A stretch of DNA of 64,000 bases from assembly GCA_020636435.1 (NCBI GenBank), contig JACJXX010000001.1:4998501-5062500 (forward strand). The letters are read 5' to 3'. Source of the DNA: Lewinellaceae bacterium. Its GTDB lineage: Bacteria; Bacteroidota; Bacteroidia; Chitinophagales; Saprospiraceae. The position numbers and the translations under genes are program-made. Positions 31,031-39,993 of the stretch are shown here, piece by piece. The first letter of the stretch is position 1. Every line of letters begins with the position of its first letter. Under the pieces are notes generated by a model. It searched no databases. It saw nothing but the letters and a program-made list of their open reading frames with translations, and was not told where the DNA came from.

Positions 31031-31486
31031 TTATTTGAAGGAATCATTTTCAATGCTAACCAGCTTATCCAGCCGCCGCTGGTGGCGGGCTTCGCCGCTG
31101 TAATGAGCCTTGAGGAAAGCAAAAAGAATCTCTTTAGCCAGCTCCGGGCCGATGACCCGGCCGCCCAGGCAGAGCAGGTTCAGCTCGTCGTGCTCTACGC
31201 CCTGGTGGGCGGAGTAGGTCTCGGTGATGAGCGCCGCCCGCACGCCCTTGAACTTATTGGCGACGATAGCCGCCCCCACGCCGCTGCCGCAAATGGCGAT
31301 TCCGCGGTCGACCAGCCCGGCGGCCACTGCCCGCGCCAGGGGCGCGACATAGTCGGGGTAGTCGTCCTTCTGATCCAGCGTTTCGGCGCCGAAATCGGTG
31401 ACGTGATAGCCTTCGTCTTCCAGAAGGCCAAGCAGGTGTTGTTTGAGCGTAAAACCACCATGATCGGCGGCGATTCCAATTTTCAT
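31031..31486 (-). CDS. rpiB: Ribose 5-phosphate isomerase B
   Basis: 151 residues from the ATG at 31486, where KIGIAADHGGF begins; a further upstream ATG would add 13 unmatched residues. RpiB/LacAB motifs: AADHGG (Asp8, His9), DFGAETLDQKDDYPDY, the catalytic Cys66 in ICGSGVGAAIVANKFKGVRAA with the GSGVG anion hole, and SAHQGVEHDELNLLCLGGR. It interconverts ribulose and ribose 5-phosphate. Placed 5' of gnd in a likely two-gene operon, divergent from zwf-pgl. Confidence 0.95.
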   Translation of the reverse strand: MKIGIAADHGGFTLKQHLLGLLEDEGYHVTDFGAETLDQKDDYPDYVAPLARAVAAGLVDRGIAICGSGVGAAIVANKFKGVRAALITETYSAHQGVEHDELNLLCLGGRVIGPELAKEILFAFLKAHYSGEARHQRRLDKLVSIENDSFK

Positions 31487-31641
31487 GACAATTTGTAGTA
31501 TTTTGAGAAAACTTTGCCAGCGCAATAAGCTTTTATCATAACAGATATTTACAGAAGTAGGTTGTTATGCGGTTTTGCTTTGAAAAGCAAAGATAATGAT
31601 AGATCGCATACAAGCCTAATAAACGATTAATCGAACCCAAT

Positions 31642-33147
31642 ATGGACCCACAGGTACTTGTCATTTTCGGAGCTTCCGGCGACCTGGCGCAGCGCAAGCT
31701 CATCCCGGCGCTTTACGCTCTTTACAAGGGGAAATTCCTTCCGGAGCATTTTGCCGTGCTCGGCGTCAGCCGGACCAATTATTCCGATGACGAATTCCGC
31801 AAGGAAGTTTTTCTGGACAACCCCCATCTCAACGGAGACGAAAAGGAGGAAGGCTTCGCCAAAATGCTCTTTTACCAGGAGATAGATACGCTGGCTTCGG
31901 AAGATTACAAGAAGGTGCGCACTCGCCTGGCTGAGATCGATGAGAACTGGAAAACGGGGGGCAATTACATTTTTTACCTGTCGGTACCGCCCAGCTTGTA
32001 TCCTAAAGTGCCGGCTTTTCTGGCGGAGCAGGGCCTCAACAATCACGAAAAGGGCTGGAAGCGGCTGGTTATCGAGAAGCCCTTTGGCTACGACCTCAAA
32101 TCGGCGCGGTCCCTCAACCAGGAATTGCAGCAGTACTTTGATGAAGACCAGATTTACCGCATTGACCACTATCTGGGTAAAGAAACGGTGCAGAACCTGT
32201 TGGTGACGCGCTTCGCCAACGGCATTTTCGAGCCCCTCTGGAACCGCAACTACATTCACCACATCGAGATCACCGCCGCCGAAAATATCGGCGTCGGGAA
32301 GCGGGGTGGCTACTACGACCATTCCGGCGCCCTGCGGGATATGGTGCAAAACCACTTGCTGCAGGTGGTCGCCCACGCGGCCATGGAGCCGCCTACGACT
32401 GCCGACGCCGCTTCTATCCGCAATGAAAAGTTGAAATTGTTCCAGTCTCTGCGCCCCATCGGAGAATCAGAAGTCGAAAAATATGCTATCCGGGGGCAGT
32501 ATATTGGAGCATCTATTGAAGGTGAACGGGTACCGGGATACCGGGAGGAAGAGGGCGTCAATAAAGAATCCACGACCGAGACCTTTGTGGCGCTGAAGTT
32601 TTTCATCGACAACTGGCGTTGGGCAGACGTGCCCTTTTACATCCGCACCGGCAAGCGGCTGCCGACCAAAGCCACCGAGATTGTCGTTTACTTCAAATCG
32701 CCGCCCCATCACCTCTTCCGCAGCGAGCTGGATCTTATGAATATGAATAACCAGCTCATCATCCGCGTTCAGCCAGATGAAGGCATACTGCTCAAATTCG
32801 GGATGAAAGTGCCCGGCGCCGGCTTCAAAGTGAAGAACGTGGGCATGGATTTTCACTATTCCGACCTGACCAAGGCCGTCGTGCCCGAGGCATACCAGCG
32901 CCTCATCATCGACGTGATGAAGGGCGACGCCACCCTCTACGCCCGAGGCGATTCGGTCGAAGTGGCCTGGAAATTTGTGGACCCCATCCTGAACGCCTGG
33001 AAAAACCAGGAAAACATCAAGCTTTACGGCTACCCGGCCGGCACCTGGGGGCCGGAGGTGGCCAACAAGCTCATCGAAGGGGATAATGTCAGCTGGCGCA
33101 ACCCTTGCAGCAATTTGACGGATTCGGGGGATTATCGATTGCTTTAG
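31642..33147 (+). CDS. zwf: Glucose-6-phosphate 1-dehydrogenase
   Basis: 501 residues. NADP-binding FGASGDLAQRKLIPALY at the N-terminus, substrate and catalytic segment RIDHYLGKETVQNLLVTRFA (His of IDHYLGKE), the NYIHHIEITAAENIGV and DHSGALRDMVQNHLLQV blocks, and FYIRTGKRLPTKATEIV. It oxidises glucose 6-phosphate to the lactone. First gene of the rightward pair zwf-pgl; a mobile repeat of about 230 bp now separates the two genes. Confidence 0.97.
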   Translation: MDPQVLVIFGASGDLAQRKLIPALYALYKGKFLPEHFAVLGVSRTNYSDDEFRKEVFLDNPHLNGDEKEEGFAKMLFYQEIDTLASEDYKKVRTRLAEIDENWKTGGNYIFYLSVPPSLYPKVPAFLAEQGLNNHEKGWKRLVIEKPFGYDLKSARSLNQELQQYFDEDQIYRIDHYLGKETVQNLLVTRFANGIFEPLWNRNYIHHIEITAAENIGVGKRGGYYDHSGALRDMVQNHLLQVVAHAAMEPPTTADAASIRNEKLKLFQSLRPIGESEVEKYAIRGQYIGASIEGERVPGYREEEGVNKESTTETFVALKFFIDNWRWADVPFYIRTGKRLPTKATEIVVYFKSPPHHLFRSELDLMNMNNQLIIRVQPDEGILLKFGMKVPGAGFKVKNVGMDFHYSDLTKAVVPEAYQRLIIDVMKGDATLYARGDSVEVAWKFVDPILNAWKNQENIKLYGYPAGTWGPEVANKLIEGDNVSWRNPCSNLTDSGDYRLL

Positions 33148-33208
33148 GGGAGCTAGGACGGGCGTGTAAACGTGTAAACGACAAATTCTCCGGACAAGTC
33201 AACTCAAC

Positions 33209-33440
33209 AAACTAATCGAGGGGTGAGCGTAATGTCTTGGGAGAGTTTAGAATAGAACGCGCCGACCTGCTGTACCGCAAGGCCGGCAGGGATACTGCGT
33301 ATTTGGCGGTGGGTCTTCGCACCTACTTCCCCAACTGGCATTAGCCAAGTAAGCAGGGATTTTGACCCCCAAATCCGTGCTAATCCGTTGCATCCGCGCC
33401 AATCCGCGTTCCATTTCGCCATAATGCCCTCCTCTTAATA
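33209..33440. mobile_element. MITE-like element, family 1 copy 3, between zwf and pgl
   Basis: Direct repeats AAACTAATCGA lie at 33209-33219 and 33430-33440. The left end GAGGGGTGAGCGTAATG and right end CATAATGCCCTCCTCTT are degenerate family 1 termini. The interior differs from copies 1 and 2 and has the GCGCCAATCCGCGTTCC sequence shared with family 2. Its right end lies 19 bp before the pgl start codon, so it has replaced or moved the native leader. Confidence 0.7.
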
Positions 33441-33459
33441 AACTAATCGACCAACCACC

Positions 33460-34179
33460 ATGCCCACACAAATCCACATCGCCAAAACGCCGGAACAAGT
33501 CGCTGAAGACTTTGCGCACTATTTTGCAGAATGGGTGAAAGGCAAGCCCATTGTGACGCTGGCCCTCTCGGGCGGCAGCACCCCCAAAGCGCTCTTCCGC
33601 CTCTGGGCGGAGCAGTACCGCGACAGCATCGACTGGACTAAGGTGCATTTCTTCTGGGGGGACGAGCGCTGCGTGCCGCCCGATGACGAGGAGAGCAATT
33701 TCAAAATGGCCAGCAGCTTGTTCCTGTCTAAAACAGCTATTCCTGCGGAGCACATCCACCGCATCCGGGGGGAGGCGGAGCCGGAAGCGGAGGCGCGCCG
33801 GTATGCCGAAGACATTGCCCGCACCGTTTCTTCCCGAAACGGTATGCCTTCTTTCGATATGATCCTGCTGGGCATGGGCGGCGACGGGCATACCGCCTCC
33901 ATTTTTCCCCACCAGATGGAGCTGTTGTCTGCCGAAGCGCTGTGCGGGGTGGCCACCCACCCGGAAAGCGGGCAGCGGCGGATTACGCTGACAGGCAAGG
34001 TGCTCAACAACGCCAGCGAGGTGGCCTTCCTGGTGACCGGAGCGGAGAAAAGCCAAAAAGTGGAAGAGATCGTTAAAGGAAAAGAGGGTAGCGAGCGGTA
34101 TCCGGCAGCCCATATCGAGCCGAAAGGAGGCGAGCTGCACTGGTTCCTGGATGAAGCGGCGGCGGGAGGGCTGAGGTGA
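33460..34179 (+). CDS. pgl: 6-phosphogluconolactonase (DevB/SOL type)
   Basis: 239 residues. Signatures of the NagB-like fold lactonase: TLALSGGSTPKALFRLWAEQ, VHFFWGDERCVPPDDEESN and ILLGMGGDGHTASIFPHQ, followed by RRITLTGKVLNNASEVAFLV. It hydrolyses 6-phosphogluconolactone between the Zwf and Gnd steps. Downstream of zwf on the same strand with the repeat element between. A long hairpin follows the stop codon. Confidence 0.95.
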   Translation: MPTQIHIAKTPEQVAEDFAHYFAEWVKGKPIVTLALSGGSTPKALFRLWAEQYRDSIDWTKVHFFWGDERCVPPDDEESNFKMASSLFLSKTAIPAEHIHRIRGEAEPEAEARRYAEDIARTVSSRNGMPSFDMILLGMGGDGHTASIFPHQMELLSAEALCGVATHPESGQRRITLTGKVLNNASEVAFLVTGAEKSQKVEEIVKGKEGSERYPAAHIEPKGGELHWFLDEAAAGGLR

Positions 34180-34187
34180 GGGGGCTG

Positions 34188-34267
34188 GTTGAATGTTGTT
34201 GGTTGTTGGTTAACAGGCCAACGGCAGGGAACCAACAACCAACAACCAACAACATGCAACATTCAAC
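34188..34267. repeat. Hairpin of GTTGTTGG units after pgl
   Basis: A left arm of GTTGAATGTTGTTGGTTGTT and a right arm AACCAACAACCAACAACCAA plus CAACATGCAACATTCAAC fold onto each other around an 18-nt loop. It starts 9 bp after the pgl stop; it may act as terminator for pgl and, from the other side, for the small gene at 34287. Confidence 0.65.
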
Positions 34268-34286
34268 GGATAACGAATAACTCCGC

Positions 34287-34415
34287 CTACATCGAATCCA
34301 GCGCCTTGACCAGATACGTCAGCATAAACGGCATCGGAACCCAAAAAAACTCGTCGACGTACATCAGCATCAGGACGAAGATGACGAAGAAGACCAGGAA
34401 CAGTATCCAGTCCAT
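34287..34415 (-). CDS. Small membrane protein, 42 residues
   Basis: MDWILFLVFFVIFVLMLMYV then DEFFWVPMPFMLTYLVKALD and SM. One long hydrophobic helix with a short amphipathic tail; codons are ordinary for this genome (CTG, GTC, TTC, ATC). No known family recognised. It is too short for routine calling. Neighbours are pgl (convergent) and the large FG-GAP gene on the same strand upstream (34552). Kept because the frame, codon use and membrane segment agree. Confidence 0.45.
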   Translation of the reverse strand: MDWILFLVFFVIFVLMLMYVDEFFWVPMPFMLTYLVKALDSM

Positions 34416-34551
34416 GGCTTTAGAATTCTTGCTAGTACTTGTTGTCTCCATTGTCTTTGTATTTGCCGCAAAACTAATAAAAAGGCCAGGAATTGAAAAG
34501 TTTGGCCTCTTTCAAAAGCCTTTTGAGGGTAAAAAATGACAAATTTCTTCC

Positions 34552-37404
34552 TCAAAACACCTCAACCAAACTCGCCACCGAGCGCCCATATCCGCTAATT
34601 TCAACCCAGTATACCCCACGGCCAAGCCCCATTTCATCTATCGAAAAAGACTCCGACCAGCTCGCCAGGCCCGCTACCGGAATCTCTTTCTTCAAAATCA
34701 CTTTTCCGGCAATGTCCAGGAGGCGCAGGCGCAACTGCTCTACGGGGCGCCGCATCTCCATGTCTACCCGGAAGGCATCTCTTGCCGGGTTGGGGAAAAC
34801 GTTCATCGCAAAAGCCTCGTTTTCAGCGGCCTCCCTCACGGAGGTCGGTATCGCTTCGGTGATTTCGAGCAATTGATTCACGGGCGTTGCCGTCAGCGTC
34901 GTGTCCGTTCCGCCCAAAAATTCTACCCTGATCTCGTCTGCCACCTCCGCGTCGCCCAGGCCAAAATGGGCGATGAGGCTGTTCTGGCCGCAGTAGCCCG
35001 ATTGGGCGCTGATTTCCCGAAGCTGGGTCACCACCTGGCCGCCGATGGTGGCCGTAACCCGGATTTTAGCGCCGATGGCGGAGCGGTTGGACCGGGTGCC
35101 GGCGAGTTTTACTTTCAGCCAGCGGTTGCAGTTGCCGGCGTTCAGAAAAAACTGGTTGCCTTCCAGCGGCGAATTGCCGGAATTTTTGCAGGTCGCAATG
35201 CCAAGGTCGAGGAAGCCGTCGTTGTTCACGTCGCCCCAGGCCGCGCCGTAGCTGCAGGGCGTGGAGAGGTTCTCGATGCTTTCCCGGTCGCGGGTAAAGT
35301 GGCCCTGGCCGTCATTTTGGTATAAAAAATTGACGATGGCGCCGTTGCAGTAACCGTTGCTGACGACGAGGTCGAGGTCGCCGTCGTTGTCGTAATCGCC
35401 GAAGTTGGAGCCGTAGGAGCAGCCGCCGTCCGTCGCCAGATCGCTGCCTGCCGCCTCTGTAAACGTGCCATTTTCATTCAAAAAAAGCTGGTTGTTTTGC
35501 TCCGAAAAATAGGCGGCGTTGGCCACGAACAGGTCGAGGTCGCCGTCGTTGTCTACGTCGCCCCAACTGCTGCTCATGGTGCTGCGGTTGCTTTGGCTGG
35601 GCGCTCCGCTGCCGGCGATTTTGGCAAAATTGCCGGCGCCGTCGTTTTCATAAAGGTCGTCGGGTTGATTCTCCTCGTTGGAAACAAAGAGGTCGAGGTC
35701 GCCATCCCCGTCGAAGTCCGTCCAGTTGACGGAGCGGGAGGCATTGGCGTCGTTGGACTGCGGGCCATCTGCCACTTTGGCGAAAACCCGCTCGCCGTTA
35801 TTGCGGAAAAGCAGATTTTTTTTGTTTCCTCCGGAATTCGTCACATAAAGGTCGAGGTCGCCGTCGTTGTCCATATCGCCCCAGGATGCCGTTTCGGAGT
35901 AAGTGCCTCCGATGGAAGGGGCAGCGGTAGCGTCATAGGCGAAGGCGCCGTCTCCGTTGCCGAAGTAGAGGTAGTTTTTCTTCCCGTACCAGGTCACGGC
36001 GAAGGCATCGAGGTTCCCGTCGTTGTCAGCATCGGCAAAAGTAGCCCCGTCGAACGGTTCAGCATGGCTGACAATATCGCCGGAGGTGGCCGCTGAAAAC
36101 TGGCCGCCGGGCCCGCCGTTCAGGTAGAGCAGGTTTTGTGCCCCTCCCTGCGGCCCGTTGGTCATAAAAACGTCTTCCCATCCGTCGCCGTTCACGTCCG
36201 CGAAATTGACGCTGCGGCTGTCGGAGGGGGTGGAAACGAGCGCTCCCGTAGTGAGTTTATGAAACAGCCGGGTGATCGGCTCTACGCCAGATGGAAGCAT
36301 GCTCGCCCCCGGGCCTCCGTAAGCCCCGATATCGCCCCGCACGCCGCAGAGTGAAGGAAAGATCGGGCTTAAGTCATTGTAAGTTGCGTCGTTATCGTTT
36401 TCATTGGCAGCATCCACGCAGGGAGAAGCGCGGGTAAGGTTAAAAAAAGAGGTATCGGCAAAAAGCGGATACAGGTCAAAATTCCCCTGCCCGGGGTAGC
36501 CGCCCTGGATGTCGGAAAATTCGGCCGTGACCACCCCGCCGAACAATTTGGCGATGGGGCCGCCGGTAGTCTGCGTATTGCCCCAGATGATGTTGTTGCG
36601 GGCCTCGATTTTGATCGAAAAAACAAAAATGCCGCCGCCCTTGCCGCCGTAGCTGCCGGTGCCCAGGCACGTGTTCCGGACAATGGTGTTGTTGAAAACC
36701 TCCACAACCGTTTGGGTGTTGGTGCCGGTAAACCAAAGCCCGGCCCCGCCAAAATCCTGCCCGCCTTCGTTGTAGCTGACCACGTTGTTGTAAATCCGGC
36801 CGGTGCAGTAGTTGAGCACGATGCCGCCGCCGTAGCGCCCAACGTTGTGGTGAATCCAGTTGTTGCGGATGACCGGATCGCCATCGCCGCAGCGGATGCC
36901 GCCGCCTCCGTTGGAGACGACAGCTGTGGTGTTCGTGATCACGTTGTCCCGGATGATATTGAACTGGATGACCGGCGAGGTGCCTTCCGCGAGGATGCCG
37001 CCGCCTTCGGTGAAGGTGCCTGCGCCGTGCGGATCGAGCCAGCGGGTGCCTTTCCCGCCGGTGAGCGTGAAGCCCTGCACCACCGTCGAGGGGCTTTCCC
37101 CGTCGACGATGAGAATGCAACTGGCCGTATCGGGGTGGGACGGCTGGCTGCCGTTGATGATCGTGCCGGCGACGTCCTCCGCCGAACCGGACAGGTAGAA
37201 CCGGCTGGTCAGCACAATGCTCTTGCCGTTGAACCGGAGGTTCTCAAAATATTCGCCCGGCTGCACGAGCACGGTATCGCCGTCGCCGGAGGCGTCGATA
37301 GCCGCCTGGATGGTTGGAAAATCATCCGGCACGTTGAGGATTTGGGAATAAAGGTTTTGAGAAAAAGCAAAAATGACGAGGGAGACGAGTAGTAGGTTTT
37401 TCAT
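34552..37404 (-). CDS. Secreted beta-helix / FG-GAP (VCBS) repeat protein with UnbV/ASPIC segment and T9SS tail
   Basis: 950 residues. Signal peptide MKNLLLVSLVIFAFSQNLYS. Residues about 24-370 form a right-handed parallel beta helix (DFPTIQAAIDASGDGDTVLV, then repeated NN/GGGI turns). Residues about 395-750 carry repeated calcium-binding FG-GAP motifs (DxDxDGxxDL: DNDGDLDLYV, DGDGDLDLFV, DNDGDLDLVV, NNDGFLDLGI). Residues about 765-850 fit an ASPIC/UnbV domain (NRWLKVKLAGTRSNRSAIGA, GYCGQNSLIAHFGLG). A T9SS sorting domain closes it (NVFPNPARDAFRVDM ... VYWVEISGYGRSVASLVEVF). It should be a calcium-stabilised cell-surface protein; attachment or carbohydrate binding is plausible, no catalysis seen. 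Confidence 0.88.
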   Translation of the reverse strand: MKNLLLVSLVIFAFSQNLYSQILNVPDDFPTIQAAIDASGDGDTVLVQPGEYFENLRFNGKSIVLTSRFYLSGSAEDVAGTIINGSQPSHPDTASCILIVDGESPSTVVQGFTLTGGKGTRWLDPHGAGTFTEGGGILAEGTSPVIQFNIIRDNVITNTTAVVSNGGGGIRCGDGDPVIRNNWIHHNVGRYGGGIVLNYCTGRIYNNVVSYNEGGQDFGGAGLWFTGTNTQTVVEVFNNTIVRNTCLGTGSYGGKGGGIFVFSIKIEARNNIIWGNTQTTGGPIAKLFGGVVTAEFSDIQGGYPGQGNFDLYPLFADTSFFNLTRASPCVDAANENDNDATYNDLSPIFPSLCGVRGDIGAYGGPGASMLPSGVEPITRLFHKLTTGALVSTPSDSRSVNFADVNGDGWEDVFMTNGPQGGAQNLLYLNGGPGGQFSAATSGDIVSHAEPFDGATFADADNDGNLDAFAVTWYGKKNYLYFGNGDGAFAYDATAAPSIGGTYSETASWGDMDNDGDLDLYVTNSGGNKKNLLFRNNGERVFAKVADGPQSNDANASRSVNWTDFDGDGDLDLFVSNEENQPDDLYENDGAGNFAKIAGSGAPSQSNRSTMSSSWGDVDNDGDLDLFVANAAYFSEQNNQLFLNENGTFTEAAGSDLATDGGCSYGSNFGDYDNDGDLDLVVSNGYCNGAIVNFLYQNDGQGHFTRDRESIENLSTPCSYGAAWGDVNNDGFLDLGIATCKNSGNSPLEGNQFFLNAGNCNRWLKVKLAGTRSNRSAIGAKIRVTATIGGQVVTQLREISAQSGYCGQNSLIAHFGLGDAEVADEIRVEFLGGTDTTLTATPVNQLLEITEAIPTSVREAAENEAFAMNVFPNPARDAFRVDMEMRRPVEQLRLRLLDIAGKVILKKEIPVAGLASWSESFSIDEMGLGRGVYWVEISGYGRSVASLVEVF

Positions 37405-37579
37405 AATACATAATAGTTTTTACGAAATAAAGGCCTGTTTGAGCGATACTGTCGATGCTTTTTTGAGTCGCAACCGCGCCTCAAAGGATGCTACGGCCTC
37501 TCAGGCCGCTTGATACTATGGATGGCATCCACAGCCCGTCTTCGCCCCGACTTCTGCAAAGTACGGGGCTCAGCCGGGT

Positions 37580-37633
37580 ATCCACAGCATCAATAGCATC
37601 AATAGCATCAATAGCATCAATAGCATCAATAGC
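37580..37633. repeat. 9-bp tandem repeat, six units
   Basis: ATCCACAGC followed by five ATCAATAGC units. Single ATCCACAGC copies also lie at about 37526 and 37660. The consensus is the same as that of the 754-860 array. The gap 37405-37905 otherwise contains no gene; the array lies 176 bp upstream of the FG-GAP gene start and 272 bp upstream of the histidine kinase. Confidence 0.85.
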
Positions 37634-37905
37634 CCGTCCTCGTATCTCAGCCGGGTAAACATCCACAGCATCCTTTCAAAAGCTCAACCGGCAGAAGGTA
37701 AAACTACGCTCTCCGCGCCACCTTTTTTTGCTTTTGGTAAAAAGGCCCTATTGGCCAGGCTGTATGGCGGTTTGCTGCGCCCGGGGTGCATTCGTCAGTT
37801 GGTAGCGGTTATTGGGGGGGAGCAAACGGGTATTTATGGCGAGAGTACTTCAAAAGACAATTTTTTTGCGAATTTTGTGTGTTTTGAGACTTTTTAACCC
37901 AGAAA

Positions 37906-38976
37906 ATGAACCGCCGCATCCTGCTTCATCTTGGCTTTTGGCTGGCTTATGCCCTGTACGACGGCTACCTCTCCGTGCCGTTGTCCGGGACGACCTTCGC
38001 CGAACTGGCGATCTGGGAGCGGCTTTCAATGGGTTACCGGGCAGAGTTGCTGCTGCTGCTGATTAAAATTCCGGCGGTTTACCTGTTGCTGTACCGATTC
38101 CTGCCGCCGAGTTTTGAAAACAAAAAATTCGTCAGGCTGGGCTTCCAATTCCTGTTGACGGCGGCCGTGGCGACGGCGGCAATTTTCGCTACCTGGCACG
38201 AGGTAATCTACCCTCATATTTACCACATCGCCCCGCCGGCGGCTGCGGCCAATGCGTGGATTGCCGTGTTCCGGCTGCTGTGGTCCTCGTTCGATATCCT
38301 GATGCTGCTGGGAGTCGCCTCTGCACTCAAGCTTTTCCGCATGCGCCTGGGCATGGCCGAGCGGGAAAAACAACTCGTGGAGGAAAAACTGCAATCGGAA
38401 CTTCGTTTCCTGCGGGCGCAGACCAACCCGCATTTCCTTTTCAACACGCTCAACAACCTCTACCACCTCGCCCGCAAGCGCAGCGACAACACGCCCGACG
38501 CCATTCTGAAACTCTCCGGCATGATGCGCTTCATGCTCTACGAATGCACGTCCCCCCGCATCCGGTTGTCGCAGGAAGTGAATGTGATCCGCGACTACCT
38601 CGACCTGGAGCGGCTGCGGTACGGCGACCGCCTGGAGGCCGGTTTCCAGGTGGACGCAGACGACGATGGCCAGTTCATTGCCCCGCTGTTGCTGCTGCCT
38701 TTCGTTGAAAATGCCTTTAAACACGGCGCTTCCGAAAGCCGGGGCAACACCTGGGTCAGAATTTTTTTGCTTTTGAAAAATGGCGCGCTGAGTTTTCAGG
38801 TAGAAAATGCCAAAGATCCGTCGGAGGGGATGGCAGCCGAGGGCATCGGCCTGAAAAATGTGAAACGCCAGCTCGAATTGCTCTACCCGGGCTACGGACT
38901 GGAACTCGAAGACCGGGGCGGCCAGTTTTTTGCCCGGCTCCAAATCGACCTTTCTAATGAACCCGAACAGCCATGA
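37906..38976 (+). CDS. LytS/YehU-family sensor histidine kinase
   Basis: 356 residues. About four membrane segments in residues 5-145 (for example LLHLGFWLAYALYDGYL, LLLLLIKIPAVYLLLY, LTAAVATAAIFATW, LMLLGVASALKLF), then a short coiled coil and the His_kinase domain: RAQTNPHFLFNTLNNLYHL with phosphoacceptor His176, and an ATP-binding part with LLPFVENAFKHG (N box) and GIGLKNVKRQLELLYPG (G box). No separate sensor domain, so the signal is probably sensed in the membrane. Its stop overlaps the response-regulator start by 4 nt (ATGA), typical of this pair. Confidence 0.93.
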   Translation: MNRRILLHLGFWLAYALYDGYLSVPLSGTTFAELAIWERLSMGYRAELLLLLIKIPAVYLLLYRFLPPSFENKKFVRLGFQFLLTAAVATAAIFATWHEVIYPHIYHIAPPAAAANAWIAVFRLLWSSFDILMLLGVASALKLFRMRLGMAEREKQLVEEKLQSELRFLRAQTNPHFLFNTLNNLYHLARKRSDNTPDAILKLSGMMRFMLYECTSPRIRLSQEVNVIRDYLDLERLRYGDRLEAGFQVDADDDGQFIAPLLLLPFVENAFKHGASESRGNTWVRIFLLLKNGALSFQVENAKDPSEGMAAEGIGLKNVKRQLELLYPGYGLELEDRGGQFFARLQIDLSNEPEQP

Positions 38977-39686
38977 CCAAACTCAAATGCCTCATCGTGG
39001 AAGACGAACCGCTCGCCGCCGAAGGGCTGGAAGCGTTCATCCGGCAGACGCCGGTGCTGGAGTTTGCCGGCGCCTGCGGCGACGCCCTGGCCGCCCTCGA
39101 ATTTTTGAAAAACAACCCGGTGGATGTGCTTTTCCTCGACATCCACCTGCCCAAATTGAAAGGCCTGGATTTTTTGAAAACCCTAAAAAGCCCACCTCAG
39201 GTTATCCTTACCACCGCCTACCACCAATACGCCATCGAAGGCTACGAACTGAACGTGGTGGACTACCTGCTCAAGCCGTTCGGTTTCCCCCGCTTCCTGG
39301 CCGCCGTGGACAAGCTCCGCATTCCCGAGCCACCGCCGCCGGAGCCGGTTGCTCATCAGCCGTTGCGCCCCTTCCATTTTTTTAATGAAAACAAGCGGCA
39401 GGTCCGGGTTTTCAACGATGAAATCCTATATGTGGAGAGCCTGAAGGAATACGTGAAAATACACACTACCGCCGGCAATGCCATCGTCACCCGTTTTCAA
39501 TTGGGTGAATTTGAAGATCACCTGAAGGACGATAATTTGCTCCGCATCCACCGCTCGTTTTTGGTGGCGAAAGATAAGATCAAGGCATTTTCTGCTTTAG
39601 AGGTGGAAGTGGATAGCAAGAAACTGCCCATTGGCGGTAGTTATCGGGCGGAGGTTGAGAAAGCGCTGCGGATGTTATCCAAATAG
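38973..39686 (+). CDS. LytTR-family response regulator
   Basis: 237 residues. Receiver domain with the acidic pair in LIVEDEPLAAEG (Asp11, Glu12) and phospho-acceptor Asp56 in VLFLDIHLPKLKG, Thr and Lys of the switch in ILTTAYHQYAIEGY and YLLKPFGFPRF. C-terminal LytTR DNA-binding domain (residues about 133-235): ILYVESLKEYVKIHT, then LLRIHRSFLVAKDKIKAF. Translationally coupled to the kinase. LytTR regulators bind direct repeats upstream of targets; no such repeat was seen here. Confidence 0.94.
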   Translation: MTKLKCLIVEDEPLAAEGLEAFIRQTPVLEFAGACGDALAALEFLKNNPVDVLFLDIHLPKLKGLDFLKTLKSPPQVILTTAYHQYAIEGYELNVVDYLLKPFGFPRFLAAVDKLRIPEPPPPEPVAHQPLRPFHFFNENKRQVRVFNDEILYVESLKEYVKIHTTAGNAIVTRFQLGEFEDHLKDDNLLRIHRSFLVAKDKIKAFSALEVEVDSKKLPIGGSYRAEVEKALRMLSK

Positions 39687-39840
39687 GCGCTTTGCTTATA
39701 CTTAAAGTTCCCCTGCCGCCCTCAGCACACTTTCATACAAATCCTGTTTGACATAAAATCCGGCTTTTTCGATAAGTTCATCGAACGATTGTATTTTTCA
39801 ACACAGCCATGTGAAAATGAATTCCTAAATACAGGATGAG

Positions 39841-39968
39841 AAAAACATGAGTCATCCCGAACTTGAGAAATGGAACACGGACGCCGTCACCTATGGCTTT
39901 GGCGTCGGTCGACGGCGTCCGCGTTCGATCCTGGCAAGTATACAGAATATGGGATGACTCATGTTTTT
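39841..39968. repeat. Hairpin element with perfect 18-bp arms
   Basis: AAAAACATGAGTCATCCC (39841-39858) and GGGATGACTCATGTTTTT (39951-39968). A second dyad (GGACGCCGTC / GACGGCGTCC) lies inside, with CCTATGGCTTTGGCGTCGG, a word found (complemented, two changes) in another hairpin at 52953-52990. It stands between the convergent response regulator and T9SS genes and could terminate both. The rest of 39687-39993 holds nothing recognisable. Confidence 0.65.
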
Positions 39969-39993
39969 ATAGGAATAAAACTTAAAAAAACCA

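Noticed and set aside
33181..33430. Riboswitch or long leader before pgl
   Set aside because: The sequence is explained by a repeat element with flanking direct repeats.
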